Part shown: in pieces, positions 1 through 15,347 of the stretch | Position numbering within the stretch: position 1 is the first letter of the stretch | Layout: each line of letters opens with the position of its first letter | Source: Cucumis sativus | Lineage: Eukaryota; Streptophyta; Magnoliopsida; Cucurbitales; Cucurbitaceae | DNA: 64,000 bases | Direction of reading: 5' to 3' | Assembly: GCF_000004075.3 (NCBI RefSeq) | Contig: NC_026657.2 | Span: forward strand, 39,046,732-39,110,731 | Translations under genes and position numbers: made by a program | Notes under the pieces: model-generated | What the model was told of the DNA's origin: nothing | Database searches by the model: none | What the model saw: the letters and a program-made list of their open reading frames with translations, nothing else

Positions 1-239
1 CCTTCTAGAGTAACAGCAAGTAAAAGAAAATTATTGTAGATAAAACCATTTTGTCCGTAACTCAGAAGGCTGATTCATATCACTAAATTGTATTTGTTAA
101 GAAACAGAATGAATTAAGCAAAGGAGCCAAGGAGGTACAAACTAGCAAGAATATGGAAGAACCTTGCTTCTCAACTAGCAAGAATATGGGGGGGGAAATG
201 AAGAAGAAGAAGGTTCCCACATAACTAGTTCATCAAATA

Positions 240-420
240 CAAGTGTTAAGGGGTGTCAAATGATTGGCGATTTATCTGGCATGATGCCAAAGCAGGAGGC
301 ATAGTATTCGAACCCTTGTCAAGTCATTACCTCACCTCCTTAATTAATATTGGTAACTATGCGTTGGGCCTTAAATACATTTATGAGCCCACCACAAGCA
401 GAGGAAGTCCAAGTATAGAT
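240..420 (+). repeat. SINE-like or LTR-leader-like repeat in ASG2 intron 6
   Basis: The stretch has a tRNA-like B-box word (TATTCGAACCC near 304) and then a phrase with GTTGGGCC and GAGCCCACCACAAG. I recall similar phrases from dispersed eudicot repeats. No terminal repeats or intact polymerase III promoter are visible, so the class is uncertain. Confidence 0.3.
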
Positions 421-509
421 AATAAGACTAAATTTACCACAACACATTTACTTAAATTTTTTGGGTTTTTTCAAGAATAATAATAAATAAAATAAAAATA
501 AAAAAACAA

Positions 510-580
510 ATACACTTCATAGCAAAAAATCACTAAAGGACAAAAACCCATTACACTTGATTTTGCTATGAAGTGTAAAT
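510..580. repeat. Short hairpin (inverted repeat) in ASG2 intron 6
   Basis: The arms TACACTTCATAGCAAAA (about 511-527) and TTTTGCTATGAAGTGTA (about 561-577) are reverse complements, with about 33 bases of loop. The stem could fold in the RNA or be the relic of a foldback element. Confidence 0.6.
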
Positions 581-685
581 ATTTTGCCTCACTTTATCAT
601 TTTTGAAATTTTCCCTAAAAATTTTTTATTGATGGGTGATTTAACAGGAAAAAAAACAAAAAATTCTGGACAAAATGCTACTTAC

Positions 686-3600
686 AAGAACATTGTGGCA
701 TTCTTGGTGAGAAGCTCCATCAGGAGGACAAGACATGCCCTCTCGAAAGTCATGCTGTCTAAGAGTTCCGTCCTCACTAGCACTCCATACTACATTTGGA
801 TTCCCTATTTCAACCTTCAAGAATAGAAGAAAGATATTCTCAAAACGAAATACATGAGATTTAACCAAAATTTACTACAGCACAACCTGATCATTCATAA
901 TAAATAAATCTTACGCCTAGTTGGTAGAAATTACGAAAATATATTTCCCATTGAGTTGCTTACAGCTAATTTTTTTACTCTTCTGGCGTGACAGCGATAC
1001 AAAGCTGATGGGGCTATGGGATTATCATCTTGTCCTCTCCCTCTTAAGCGAGATAAATTAAACAACCTCACCTGTAAAGAAAACAACCCCCACCCCCCGC
1101 AAAAAGAGAAATAGTGAGCAAAATCCAACTGCAAGCATAAACATCCATGAGAAATTTTGCACTATAGCATATTAAACCTCTGCATCCCCAGCTCCCGAGA
1201 GCACAAGATCATCAGACATTTCAGGAACAAATTTTGTGCAAAATATGTTTGCAGAATGCCCAGTATCCACAGAGTGCAATAGTTTTCGACCAGAATAGCT
1301 CCAGATGTTTATCTGCAAAAAAGCATGATTAACAATAACTTCCAGAGAACATATTTTTTCTTCAAAGAATGGAGATTAAAAAAAGAGTTTATGCATTATG
1401 CAATACAAACACAGATAAACCAATTACCATCTAAGAGATGAGGTAGAAACATGCTAATCCTTCAATATCAACTAATCATTACTGCCTTAACTAAATACAA
1501 TTCCAATAACATTGGGATAAAATATTCAGGGTTATATCTTTGGTGCTAAGAAGCACGGACACTTTAGTTCAGTTAGCATGTCCGTGTCTGACACGTGTCG
1601 GACACTTGTTGTACACATGTTAGTGCATCAAAAGTGTTAAGACATGCATAGAATGCTTAGTCTAAAAAGCCACATATATGACAATAATAATAACTTTTGA
1701 GTGTGTAATACATTAAGCTAACTTTTTTAAGCCAAATGCATCGGCCTAATTGCTTTGAATTTTCTTTAATATAAAAATGATAAATATTTCTTAAACTATA
1801 TATTATAATAAACGTGTTATTGCCGTGTCGTGTCCTAGAATTTTACAATATGATGCATCGCCGTGTGTCCGTGTTGCATTTGTGCCTTGTATCTATATCT
1901 GAATTCATGCTTCTAGTTTGGTATCTTCCTTATCGAGTTCCGAAGCTCTAGTTTTCAATTTTATATTGTCCATCCAAAGAAAATTTCTTGAGAATAAAAT
2001 TTGATAAGTCAAATTTTAAGAATTCAGAAACTATTAATATCTATAAATTTCATAGAAATAGCATTTTCCGTCTCAAAAACCGTAAGAAAACATATCACCA
2101 CACTCTCAACTCAAATTTTAGGCATTTAAAGACTTCACCAACATGCAGCACAAATGACTAACTTGGGATTCAAATTTTAGGCATTTTCTAACTCAATCTG
2201 CATGCACCACCACCTGCAATGATCGGCAGTTGCCATATGAGCAAAGTTAACAATGTAGGAGACCATTCTCCACAAAAATAGAGTCAGATTCATACTGGTA
2301 TGAATTTAATTCTGCTTTACAACAGGAATCATTGTCTTAAATTCTTTTGGTCCGAAATTTGTTGTCAGCAGGAAAAAAACATTCAGAAATACATACTAAT
2401 ATGGTCATTTTCACAAAGAGCCACAAATTTATTGATTCAATCTTCAAGAATAGACCCAGTTTCCACTAAACATAGTTCAACGATAAAACTTGTCCACCAC
2501 CAAAACCAAAACATTGAGTCATCCACAGGCTACTGTAGATCTAAGGTAATTAAGTCATAAAACTGAAGGGAAACTCTTACTCGAGTGTCATCTGATCCAG
2601 ATATCAAAAGCGAACCACGAGAATTCCAGGCCACTGCATTAACACACCCCTGGTGCCCCTGAAAAGAGAGAAAAAAGATGGAATCGCAAGGGAAAGAAGG
2701 AGAAACAATATTTGCACGGATTTGGGAGAAAAAGGTACAAACACTAGATCATGCATCCAACATAGCAAGGAAAGACTTTATCATTCTCTCCTACTTCAAA
2801 AGACGGTATGAACTGGCCTCATCCTTTTTTTTTTGGGAAAAAAAATAATTTCAATCCTTGTCCAATATAGTGACTAGGCTACATGAGTCACCTGAAAAAA
2901 TGTTAACTTAAGAGAATATAACCGCCAGGAACTAATTTGATAACTTTCAATGAGAAAAGAATATGTAGTCAACAACTTGTGTTCATACAGCTTAAAACAA
3001 CAAATAAGAAACAACGTCCAATAAAAAGCAACGGGCCCATTTATCTTCCGCCAGTATGTTTTTTAATCAGAAAACCTTCTTTCATGGAATAAAAATGTAA
3101 CAGTTTGAAGGGGAAAACAAAATCAGCCATCAAAAGGGGAGCCTAAACCCCAAACTAGCTACAGAAGAAATGGGTCCAATCTGAAAGACTGAAACAATCA
3201 AACACAAAAGGGTTTTCACAAAAAGCTCTAATAACTGATGTCCAAAGGAAGGCATTAAATCTCATAAGAGACCATATCTCCTCAATCTTTTGACATATTT
3301 AGAAGTGTTTCATCCCCATAATAAATAGGAGAGAAACCAGCAGTATATCAAATGGGTGGGGAGGCATTTTAAATGACATGGATAATTATACTATTACCAG
3401 GTACACCATGAACCTGACACAGTATAAAACATAAAGCTTCACATATAATTTCAACAAAGAATATGTGATGTAAGAACAGTGTTTTCTTTTTCTTTCAATT
3501 TATCTGAAATGCTGGTTCTTCATTTATTTTTAAACTAACAACAAAAAGAAAATTGTTGTTTTTTTAGGTACCTGCACTTTCATTGAAATTTTTCAAAGAA

Positions 3601-4901
3601 TATAGGACGTACAAAAAAGGGTGCAACCACTGTAAATAGAACAACTTTAGACATCAAAACGGATAGAAACTTAAATCCATACAGACCTCCAGTTCCTTTT
3701 CCTGGGAGAGTCTTTGGATGAATGATGAGTGCATCTGCAAACCATAGGCGGGATCCTGCATACATATATGACTTATCAAACAAATTCATACGAGAGAAAA
3801 TCAAAATCTTCATAAAATTTGATTTCATAAAGTGGACCCTTATGTTTCCATATTAAGTGAAGCATATCACAATTTTTTTCCTTCCTTCAGAATGCAATAC
3901 TACTTGATGAACATTGAAAATAACATATAACATATAAAACAAGTCACCAAGAAAGTAAAGCTGAAAATGAACTTTAAAATAAGAAAATGGCATGCTGATA
4001 TTATTTTCCTTTGGAACCTAGACATCCTCATTTTATACGTATAGTCTGGGATTTCATATATATTCATCGATGAATGAATAACATATTAATCTTCAAAACT
4101 ATGTTTTCTGTCGTGTTCTGTTAAATAGAGAATGAAAAAGTGAGAACATAACAATAGAATTTAATCCGGAAATGCTTGTATAACAGTCAAACAGCAATCT
4201 ATCTCATGCCTAGGGATCTAAGTTGTTCAACTTTAAATTTGCCTTGTTTTTTTTAAAAAAATAATGCTGCATCCTCCTTTACAACTTTTAAAAAAAAAGT
4301 ATCCGTAGGCAAAGAATTAAGAGATAATTCCAATGTCAAGAATACGAATGAAAACAATAATGATCATAATCAAATGCTTTACTACTGTTACATCTTGCTT
4401 CGACTAATGACACATCAAGGAAATTGATCAAATAAGTAAAAAAGACGCACTAAAATGAACATTTATTTTAGCAATTTCAGAAACTTCCAAATCGACCGAA
4501 CCAAATTTGCATTGCTTATCGTCCACAAACAGCCTTCAAACAATCCAATATTTCCTATATTCATTTCATAACAACGAACTCCTCACTTCGCCTCTAACAA
4601 AAAAATTCAACTAAATCCAATAAGGAGAATGATATATCCAAAATTCACGCTAACAATCTCCTCCTAATGAAAGTACGTTCACGCCACAAAAAGCAAAATA
4701 CGCCTACAATTCACATCCTATCCAAGAAAAAAATTCAAGTAACTCAACACTTGAAGTTGAACAAATGCAACCTCGATGAGAAGAGAAAAAGAAAAAGAAA
4801 GAAAAAAAAAAAAGATCAATTAGACATACTTGACGAAAGTTGATGTGCCTGCTCTCAAGCAAAGCGCATACGTTGCCATCGTGAAAGGCGAAGTCCTCCA
4901 T
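686..4901 (-). CDS. ASG2: ASG2/WDTC1-type WD40 repeat protein, N-terminal part (gene continues past the left edge)
   Basis: Six coding exons are seen on the minus strand: 4901-4830, 3755-3687, 2658-2581, 1312-1178, 1071-964 and 814-686. All join in phase 0 at GT-AG borders and give 197 residues starting MEDFAFHDGNVCALLESRH. The product reads as WD40 repeats, with GHQGCVNAVAWNSRGSLLIS, then INIWSYSGRKLL, then GNPNVVWSASEDGTLRQHDF. From memory this closely follows Arabidopsis ASG2 (At5g10940), a relative of animal WDTC1/DCAF proteins, which act as substrate receptors for CUL4-DDB1 ubiquitin ligases. In that family more WD40 blades and a TPR region follow; they would lie left of base 1, since the window ends inside intron 6. 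Introns carry a LINE end (intron 2), a MITE (intron 3) and a hairpin (intron 6). The family call is firm; the exact symbol is by similarity only. Confidence 0.88.
1542..1886. mobile_element. MITE-like element with CACGGACAC ends, in ASG2 intron 3
   Basis: The left end reads GGTGCTAAGAAGCACGGAC and the right end, on the other strand, reads GGCACAAATGCAACACGGAC, an imperfect terminal inverted repeat of about 22 bp. Inside, near the left end, are the words TGTCCGTG and CACGTGTCGGACAC. There is no coding capacity. Repeats built from CACGGACAC words are common in eudicot genomes. I could not settle the target duplication. Confidence 0.5.
3050..3335 (-). mobile_element. Truncated LINE 3' end in ASG2 intron 2
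   Basis: On the minus strand the segment encodes EIWSLMRFNAFLWTSV followed by a Cys-rich tail, a stop, and a T-rich trailer ending near TTCCATGAAAGAAGG. This resembles the C-terminal end and 3' trailer of plant L1-type LINEs, where the pattern is x-W-x-L-x-R-F-x-x-x-L-W-x-S. Only about 285 bases remain, in the same orientation as the host gene. I recognised it by eye, not by search. Confidence 0.5.
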
Positions 4902-5037
4902 TAGACGGTAGAGAACTCAAAGAAACCCTAGGGGAAATCAAACTCCGAAGGATAATCTGCAGTTGCTGCAGTGAAGGATTCCGATCATTCTACAATTTTC
5001 GCTCCAAGCTGAGAACCGTCTTTGAGGTCTGTCCAAA

Positions 5038-5047
5038 TATTTATATA
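5038..5047 (-). promoter_or_regulatory. Putative TATA box of the ASG2-like gene
   Basis: On the minus strand this reads TATATAAATA, 137 bases upstream of the ATG at 4901. That spacing allows a 5' leader of roughly 100 bases. It is called from sequence and position only. Confidence 0.45.
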
Positions 5048-5054
5048 CGGGCGA

Positions 5055-8000
5055 ATTAGATGAACTTCCTCTGACAATTAATTAATCTTACTTATAAATA
5101 CTTTTTCATATTTTATAAATATTTTAATTAATTTTCTAAATTAAAAAATAGCCTCTAAAATCTATTTTCTTTCTAATCTTATATTACATTAAAAAAATAT
5201 CTCAAACTTTACTCAAATTTAAAAGAAAAGAAAAATTCGGAGATTTTTCCAAAAAAACAGAATAAAAATTTGACAAACTATTTAACCACTAAATCCATAA
5301 AATTTTATCTTCTATCAAATAATCTATTTTTCACATTTTTTAATAAAAAGCTCTTTATTATTATCGGTTGATTTTAAAATATATTATAGCAAATACTTTT
5401 AGTAGAACAACTGTAAAATGAATGATCGAATCTTTCACCTTTAAGATGAAAAATTACGTAGAAAACTCAATTTGGTTCTTCTAAAAGGTACTTTATCAAA
5501 TTGCTACCAAAAAATATTCTCGAAAGAAAACATGACCAATTTTATATAGGACTACGGGCTCGAGTCACTCTTCGACTTTATATTTATTATATACTATATA
5601 TTAAAAAACTAACATTATTTATGATTAGTTGATTCAATCAAAAATTAGTCTCAATATTGTTGTTACTATTATATTTATCTCAAACAAACATCATTCAATA
5701 TCATTTACCTAATCAATATTCACATTAAGTATCACAACTACTTATAGAAATAATGTTATAAAAACTTTCATGTACATTTTTCTAATTTTAAATATTAAAC
5801 GTTGGATCAATTTTTATCCTCTTTTTATTTAAAAAAAAAAACCAAAAATAAAAATGAGGTAAAAGTTAATAAGTTAAGAGTAACAATGGTGAATTTCATT
5901 TACATACCTAAATAAGTTCTTAACTTATTCGACTGTTTTTAGAATTTTCGAAAATACTGAACATAAAACTTCAAGTTTATAGTACACAACTTTTATGTTT
6001 ATATCCAATAGATTAGTTGATTTAAAGAAAAAGTGAATGTTATTATGAATCGAACAAGAAAATTTTGAAAGTTTAAAATTATGTCAATGTTTTTAATGCT
6101 TAAGAACGTTTTTGATATCGTAGTGAAAATTCTAAAATCAATACACACGACAAGACTCCCTTCAATTTAGTTTATCATCGGATTACTGTCAATTAGTAGT
6201 CATATTTGTCAAATTTGTAATATGCCAAAAAAGATATGTTATGAGCGGTTTTTATCTAATTTTTGTTGTCATCTAATGCAATTTTTCAAGAATTAAACTA
6301 TTTACAAAATATAGTAGAATCTATCAAATTTTCCATAACACGTTTTTATTTTATTTTTTTGCTATATTTTGTAAATAGTTTCAATCTTTTTCGATTCGTA
6401 CGAATTTTTTATAACCAAAATGATGCTATTTTTTTCCGATTAACCAAAAATAATATGGTATATGCCTTAATCCTAAGGTTCATTGAACATTAGGTTCAAC
6501 TAATTTCTCACATTCATTGTATGGAACTTTTATTATCTTATGATAATATTCTAATTAATTAAAATATCCATCCATGTTGAGTTATTTTTATCATGCGATT
6601 TTTGTAGGTTTAATTATAAAGACGTTTGTAACTATAGCAATCAACCGATCAAATCGTTAGTGGAAGTCAATCAGTGTCTCTTTGATAAATTTTTTTTTAT
6701 ATATTTAGGATTTCTTAAAAATGTTATTTTAAATTTAATTATTAGTTCTAAAAGTTTATCGATTCCAATTACTCTTGGTTTTAAATATAGTTTTAACTGA
6801 ATTAATTAAAAAAATTACTTAATTGTTAAATAGTACAATTTTGTTTTAGTACAATTTGGGTAAAAGGAATTTGAATTTGTAATCTCATGTGTACGTGTAT
6901 TTATAGATGTCAGTTGAATTGAGCTCATATTATCAATTTTCTGTATTTTAGATGATGAATTAAGTTATAATATTTGACAACTTTTATTGAGAATTAATTT
7001 TAAATAATTTTGTTAATAATAAAAGACTTTAGCAAGACTTTGATAGATACATCCTTTTAAATTTAAAATTGTTTCCTTTTCATATTGTCTAGATGGATGT
7101 CATTGGCTTAGTACCTAAATTCATTTATATCATTTATTAATTTATATCTTTTAAATTAACTTTTTTATTATGAAAATATGTAATGTATTGAACTCGTTGA
7201 GAATAAAATTTTACAAAATGGATAAATTAAAAAAAATAGAAATCAGAAATTTTCGAGATTCAAATAGGTGCATAGGGAGAGGAAAGGTTTCATCGTCCTC
7301 GCTCTATCGTCATCTTTACCTAACTTTGCCATCGTTCGTATTTAACCTTCTTTGTGTCCCTCTTCTCACCTTTAAATTTTCTTTCCTCCCATTTTCATTT
7401 TTTACATTTTCACAAAGCTAGAAAAGGAAAAAAAAAAATTGCTCACAAATTATCTAGAACTCTTCCTCCTTTATTCACTCTCTCATGCTCGTATTTCTCG
7501 CTTTTATGCTCAATCACCGCTACAAAAGATGACATTGGACAATAGTTTGTAACTTATTGAAAGATCTATGCTTCATTATTTTAAAATTTAGGGTCAAACA
7601 ACATTCTAAACATTTGTACAGAATCATCGAGATTCAAATCACATATATCTGTCGGTCACTCTTTATTTTGATATCACCTGTCCAAATTAAGTCATTACAT
7701 ATAGACTATAAAATTTTGTCAATTTAAAACAGTTATGATATAATTTATAAAGATATCGTAAGAAAATACATTTAAATTTTGTAGTTTGGGAAAGCTACAA
7801 ACAATTACAATAACCATTATTTTAAAACAACAATGTCAAAAAACCACGACTTGCTTTAATTTTTGGGAAAACATTTACGTTTGAACTAAAAAAAACACGA
7901 CTTACACATTTTCATTTGAGGCAACACATTGAATTTGTCTACGAATTCTAAAAAAATAAATTTAATTAAGCTAACTTATGTAACAGTTAGAATAGAAAAA

Positions 8001-9590
8001 CATAAAAAAATTCATAAAAACACAAAATCAACACGTTTTCTCTGATATTTTTAGAACTACTCGTTTTTTAAAGCAATATAGTACTAATAGATGGGTCTCT
8101 AGTTATTTAATTATCTAAAATTTTATATTCTTTACGTTAATATGCTTAATAGGTTATTACTTTAAACTATATTTTTTTCATGCTCCTTACCATTAAACTT
8201 TATATATATATATATAGACACACACCAAAGAAAAAAGGTTATGATTGACTCGTTGCTTACTCAAATTGTTTTAATAAGTATCGTAATGATATGGTAGAGC
8301 CCAACACATGTTATTATTTTTTGACAAAAGTGGTTGAACCACCCGATTAGCCATGATTTGTTATAATTAGCTTGTTTTGACCCAACGTAGGATCTGAACT
8401 CATTTCTATTAAGTCTTGAAGTGACATGAAAGTATGAGGATTGTGTCATAGAAAACTTAGATGAAAAAAGATGTGATATATTGTGAGTTGCATATGGGAG
8501 TGTATTCTACGCGTACTTTCAACGTGTATGACTAAATGAAACTTAAGAAACCTTGTTTAAGGTATAACGAGGCTTCAAAGGTAGGGCAAAAAATAAATTG
8601 GGTATTGAGTTTCTCTTAAGACCAATAATATTTGAATGCAAATCATGGTTCCATGCGATTAAAGAACAATTGTGATACCTTATACCTAGACTTCCTATAA
8701 CGTGAAAACAAGTAGACGAACCAATGTATTAATGGAAACTTATGAGATTTTCGAAAACTAAATGAAAAAACTCTTCAAAACCAACGTTCTTTCCACCTTA
8801 TATAATCGAACAAATATCTATTCTACATCGTCATTGTTTTTTTTGGCGTTCACTTTGTGCTTATACTAATAACTATTATATTTGTTTTGGTTAATCACAT
8901 TGGCATTGATTGTCTTTTTTGCATGGTGTATTTCTTTATGCTTTTATGTGTGTGTCATGTACGCTTTTCCTAGATTTCAAACTATCATATTCAAAAATAT
9001 TAAAATTTGTAATAATTTATATAGGAATGTTTTTAATTTGATGTTAATTGAATAGTGGATTTTAAAATATTTAATATTTATTAATCAATAAAACGTTGGT
9101 TCTAAGGAACACATAGACACTAAAAAATATTTTTTAAAATTTGTCGATCTGAAACTTTTCAAAACCGATTCCAACCAACTCCTCTCATTTTTCAACCTGA
9201 TGACTTTAATCGGTCGACTCGATTTTTCAATCTAACATGCTCACTCCTAGTCCATAGGATATTTCCATAATTTATCATCTTAATTTTACTAATTTTCTGA
9301 AATCATGTACGAAGTTAGTTATTTCTATCATTAGAAAAAAGAAAAAAATCACAAAATAATAAAAGAAATTACAAAATTATTTAAAAAATTTAGAAAGTAT
9401 AGCAAAAAATTTAGATTCAAAATGCATCAAACAACCACAACAATACGATTTTACCATTTTTATTTAAAGATGTTAAACCATACATGCTACTAATGGTTTT
9501 TGTTTTAGTGATAATCTAATAATATAAAAAGCATTCAATTATACAACTTTTTGCCAATTAAGAGAACATTAGAAATGTCTTACTTACTTT
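5055..9590. other. Intergenic, AT-rich, no gene seen
   Basis: Both strands hold only short, compositionally biased open frames. A foldback copy lies at about 6295-6385, with arms CTATTTACAAAATATAG and TGCTATATTTTGTAAATAG. A copy of the CGATC/AACCGATT repeat lies at about 9120-9255, and a short TA run near 8202-8216. The pyrimidine-rich stretch 7280-7520 looks UTR-like but leads to no recognisable gene. Confidence 0.6.
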
Positions 9591-9810
9591 ACTTACAAGT
9601 GGTTTGAGCCAAATGAGATCCTACATGAATTAAGAGACATACTCTCATAACTGACGGATAACGTTTTTTTTTTTCTTATCAAATTCTTCCAATTTTTTAG
9701 GTTTCTCCATTTGTCAAATTTACACACTAGAACAAAGCAAGGAAAATGACATTCGAAGCCCACCTCCTCCAAAAGAGGAATAAAACAGACCTTCGACTCC
9801 ACGACGCCTT

Positions 9811-13236
<3,426 letters not shown>

Positions 13237-13239
13237 TAG

Positions 13240-14840
13240 AGAGACTTAGTGCGGGAGGAAGAGAGAACTGAGCTGAGTAAAATCGTCCTTTGGTTTGAAT
13301 GTTATGTATGTTTGGTGGTAAACAAAGCTACGCAATACATGCGTTATCTATATAGAGAAAATGTCTAATCGAAACCCATACATTTAAATATCTCTCTATC
13401 GGTTTCGATAGACATATATGTGTGTATATTTTAGTTCTAACCTGGTAGTTTCGGTTTAAGTCCGATAAGAGTGAAAATGTTATGCTCAAAAGTCGAGTCC
13501 GTCGACCAAATTGAAGTATGTAGGTCAGAAAATGAAAATGATATGTTGTGGTCGATTTTGAAAAGTTTCAAATCGAAAATTTTAAAAGTATTTTTAAGTA
13601 TTTAACCAACCAATCTTTACTCATGGATGTCAAGGTCAATTTAAACATTTACTGAACTGACTATGGTCGATTTGGTGACGATTTTGTCAAAAAAATTTAC
13701 TCCAACCGATCCGATGATTCCTAAATCAAAGAAGACTTGAGTATATAATTGGAAAATACTAATATTGGTAACTATCCTAATGATCAAACTGGAATTATAG
13801 ACTTGTCTTGGCTTCTATTATCGATGATAGATAGATTTTTGTCCATCTCTATTGTTTATAGATTTTTATTGATACTAGATTTTTGTCTGTCTCTATTACT
13901 TATATATTTTTATTAGTTTCTATCAATAATAAACTTTAGTTCGTTTATATCTACAATCGAATTCTATTGTTTCTATCACTTGTATCATTGTCTATCAATA
14001 GCTTGTATCAGCTTCTATCAGTAATAGATGTTGATAGACTTTTATGGGTGTGTATGTGAGCGATAATGAATGTAAAATTTATTCTTACAACTAACTCATT
14101 TTTATGTGTTTAGAAGAAGAAAAAAACATACTTGTATTAAACTTATTCTAATTACTCAATGAACATAGTAACAGGGGTAGCAAAATAATTAGTTTATTTC
14201 AAATCAACTCTAACATATTCGGAATTTAGGTTAGAGATTCAAACTCACATTAGAATTACAAAAATGTAAAAAAAAAAAAAAAACACACTCAATCTATACT
14301 AACATGCAATGACATATTCAATTGCAAAATGTTAAATTACAAATTTGTTTGATGTAGGTTTTATAAAATATTTACAAATAAAAGCGTTTAGAAGATTCTA
14401 TAAAAACCATTAAATTCTAATTATTTTAATCAATTAAGAAATTTAATAGAGTTTTTGAAAAATAGAAAAGTTTACAGACTATTTGTATAAAAAAGAATTA
14501 AAAGAATTATATCAAGTGACAAATTAGTTTAAATATTTTATAAAAATAAATTTGTGTTTTTATAAATATAACAAAAAAAATAATTAAATTCATACTTTTA
14601 TATGTGGTAACGAAACTTTATTTTTTATTATTTTTATAAATAATAAAAAATAGAGTATGAGTTATAAACTTAATTATTATAATTTGTGTTAGTGTACAAA
14701 ACTTAATTATGGCAAGATTTTTCTACCAATGTGAATATTTTGTTTCTATATATATATATTTTGCTATTTAACTGATTTGTTAATATATTTTTAAAACAAA
14801 ATTTAAATCTAGAAAACAAAATTAGTTTATCAAAAAATAA
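13240..14840. other. Intergenic between the divergent 14-3-3 and PPR genes
   Basis: This holds both promoters. At about 13540-13720 is a copy of a dispersed repeat rich in CAACCGATCCGA-like words. At about 13790-14045 is a stretch with many TCTATCA/TGATAGA words, in part an inverted arrangement, which recurs elsewhere in the window. No coding gene is visible. Confidence 0.55.
13347..13354 (-). promoter_or_regulatory. Putative TATA box of the 14-3-3 gene
   Basis: On the minus strand this reads TATATAGA, about 111 bases upstream of the ATG at 13236. It fits a short 5' leader. It is called from sequence and position only. Confidence 0.4.
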
Positions 14841-14844
14841 TAAG

Positions 14845-15347
14845 CAGCTCCTCCCAATTTCTTCCCAATCTCTCAGACGCACCCTCTCGCCACGCCTCCG
14901 GCAGGACTTTAGCGATACCTTTTCACTGTCTTGCGCCGCTGCAAAAACGCCGTACCAGTGCCGGCGACGTGCCTCTTCGGCTCCCCTTCGGTCACCGCTG
15001 CACCTATCAGGTAATCTTCCTTGGTCCATGGTTACCTCCATTGAGTTTTATCTCTCTCTTAGGTTCCATTTCCGAAAGGAAAAAAAAAACGAACAAAGGA
15101 ATTAACCGACGATCGCTCCTACTCCGTAGCAAGAGAGTAGCAGGATAAGAAAACTACTAAACTTTTCACTTTTCACTTTTTTTTTTTTTAGTTTTTGAAG
15201 AGTTCAACAAGTCGGGAGTTCGAATATCTGTATGATTTAGCTATGAATTTGTCATTTTTAAAACCCTACTCATATGAAATTTCAGTTCTTGCTGACCTAT
15301 TTTTCTCTCTTAGGTGATTAGACGATATCACCATTCAGGAGTTTTTC
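14845..15347 (+). other. Probable 5' leader of the PPR gene with one leader intron
   Basis: From about 14845 the sequence turns GC-rich and pyrimidine-rich, as leaders of plant organelle-protein genes often do. A good donor follows CCTATCAG at 15010 (GTAATC), and a pyrimidine-rich acceptor ends at 15313 (CTCTCTTAG). Removing 15011-15313 places the ATG 34 bases into the second exon. The transcription start is not known. Confidence 0.45.

Noticed and set aside
14703..15041. 112-codon open frame on the minus strand, Arg-rich
   Set aside because: It is antisense to the GC-rich 5' leader of the PPR gene, with no known domain and a low-complexity tail. The leader explains the open frame.
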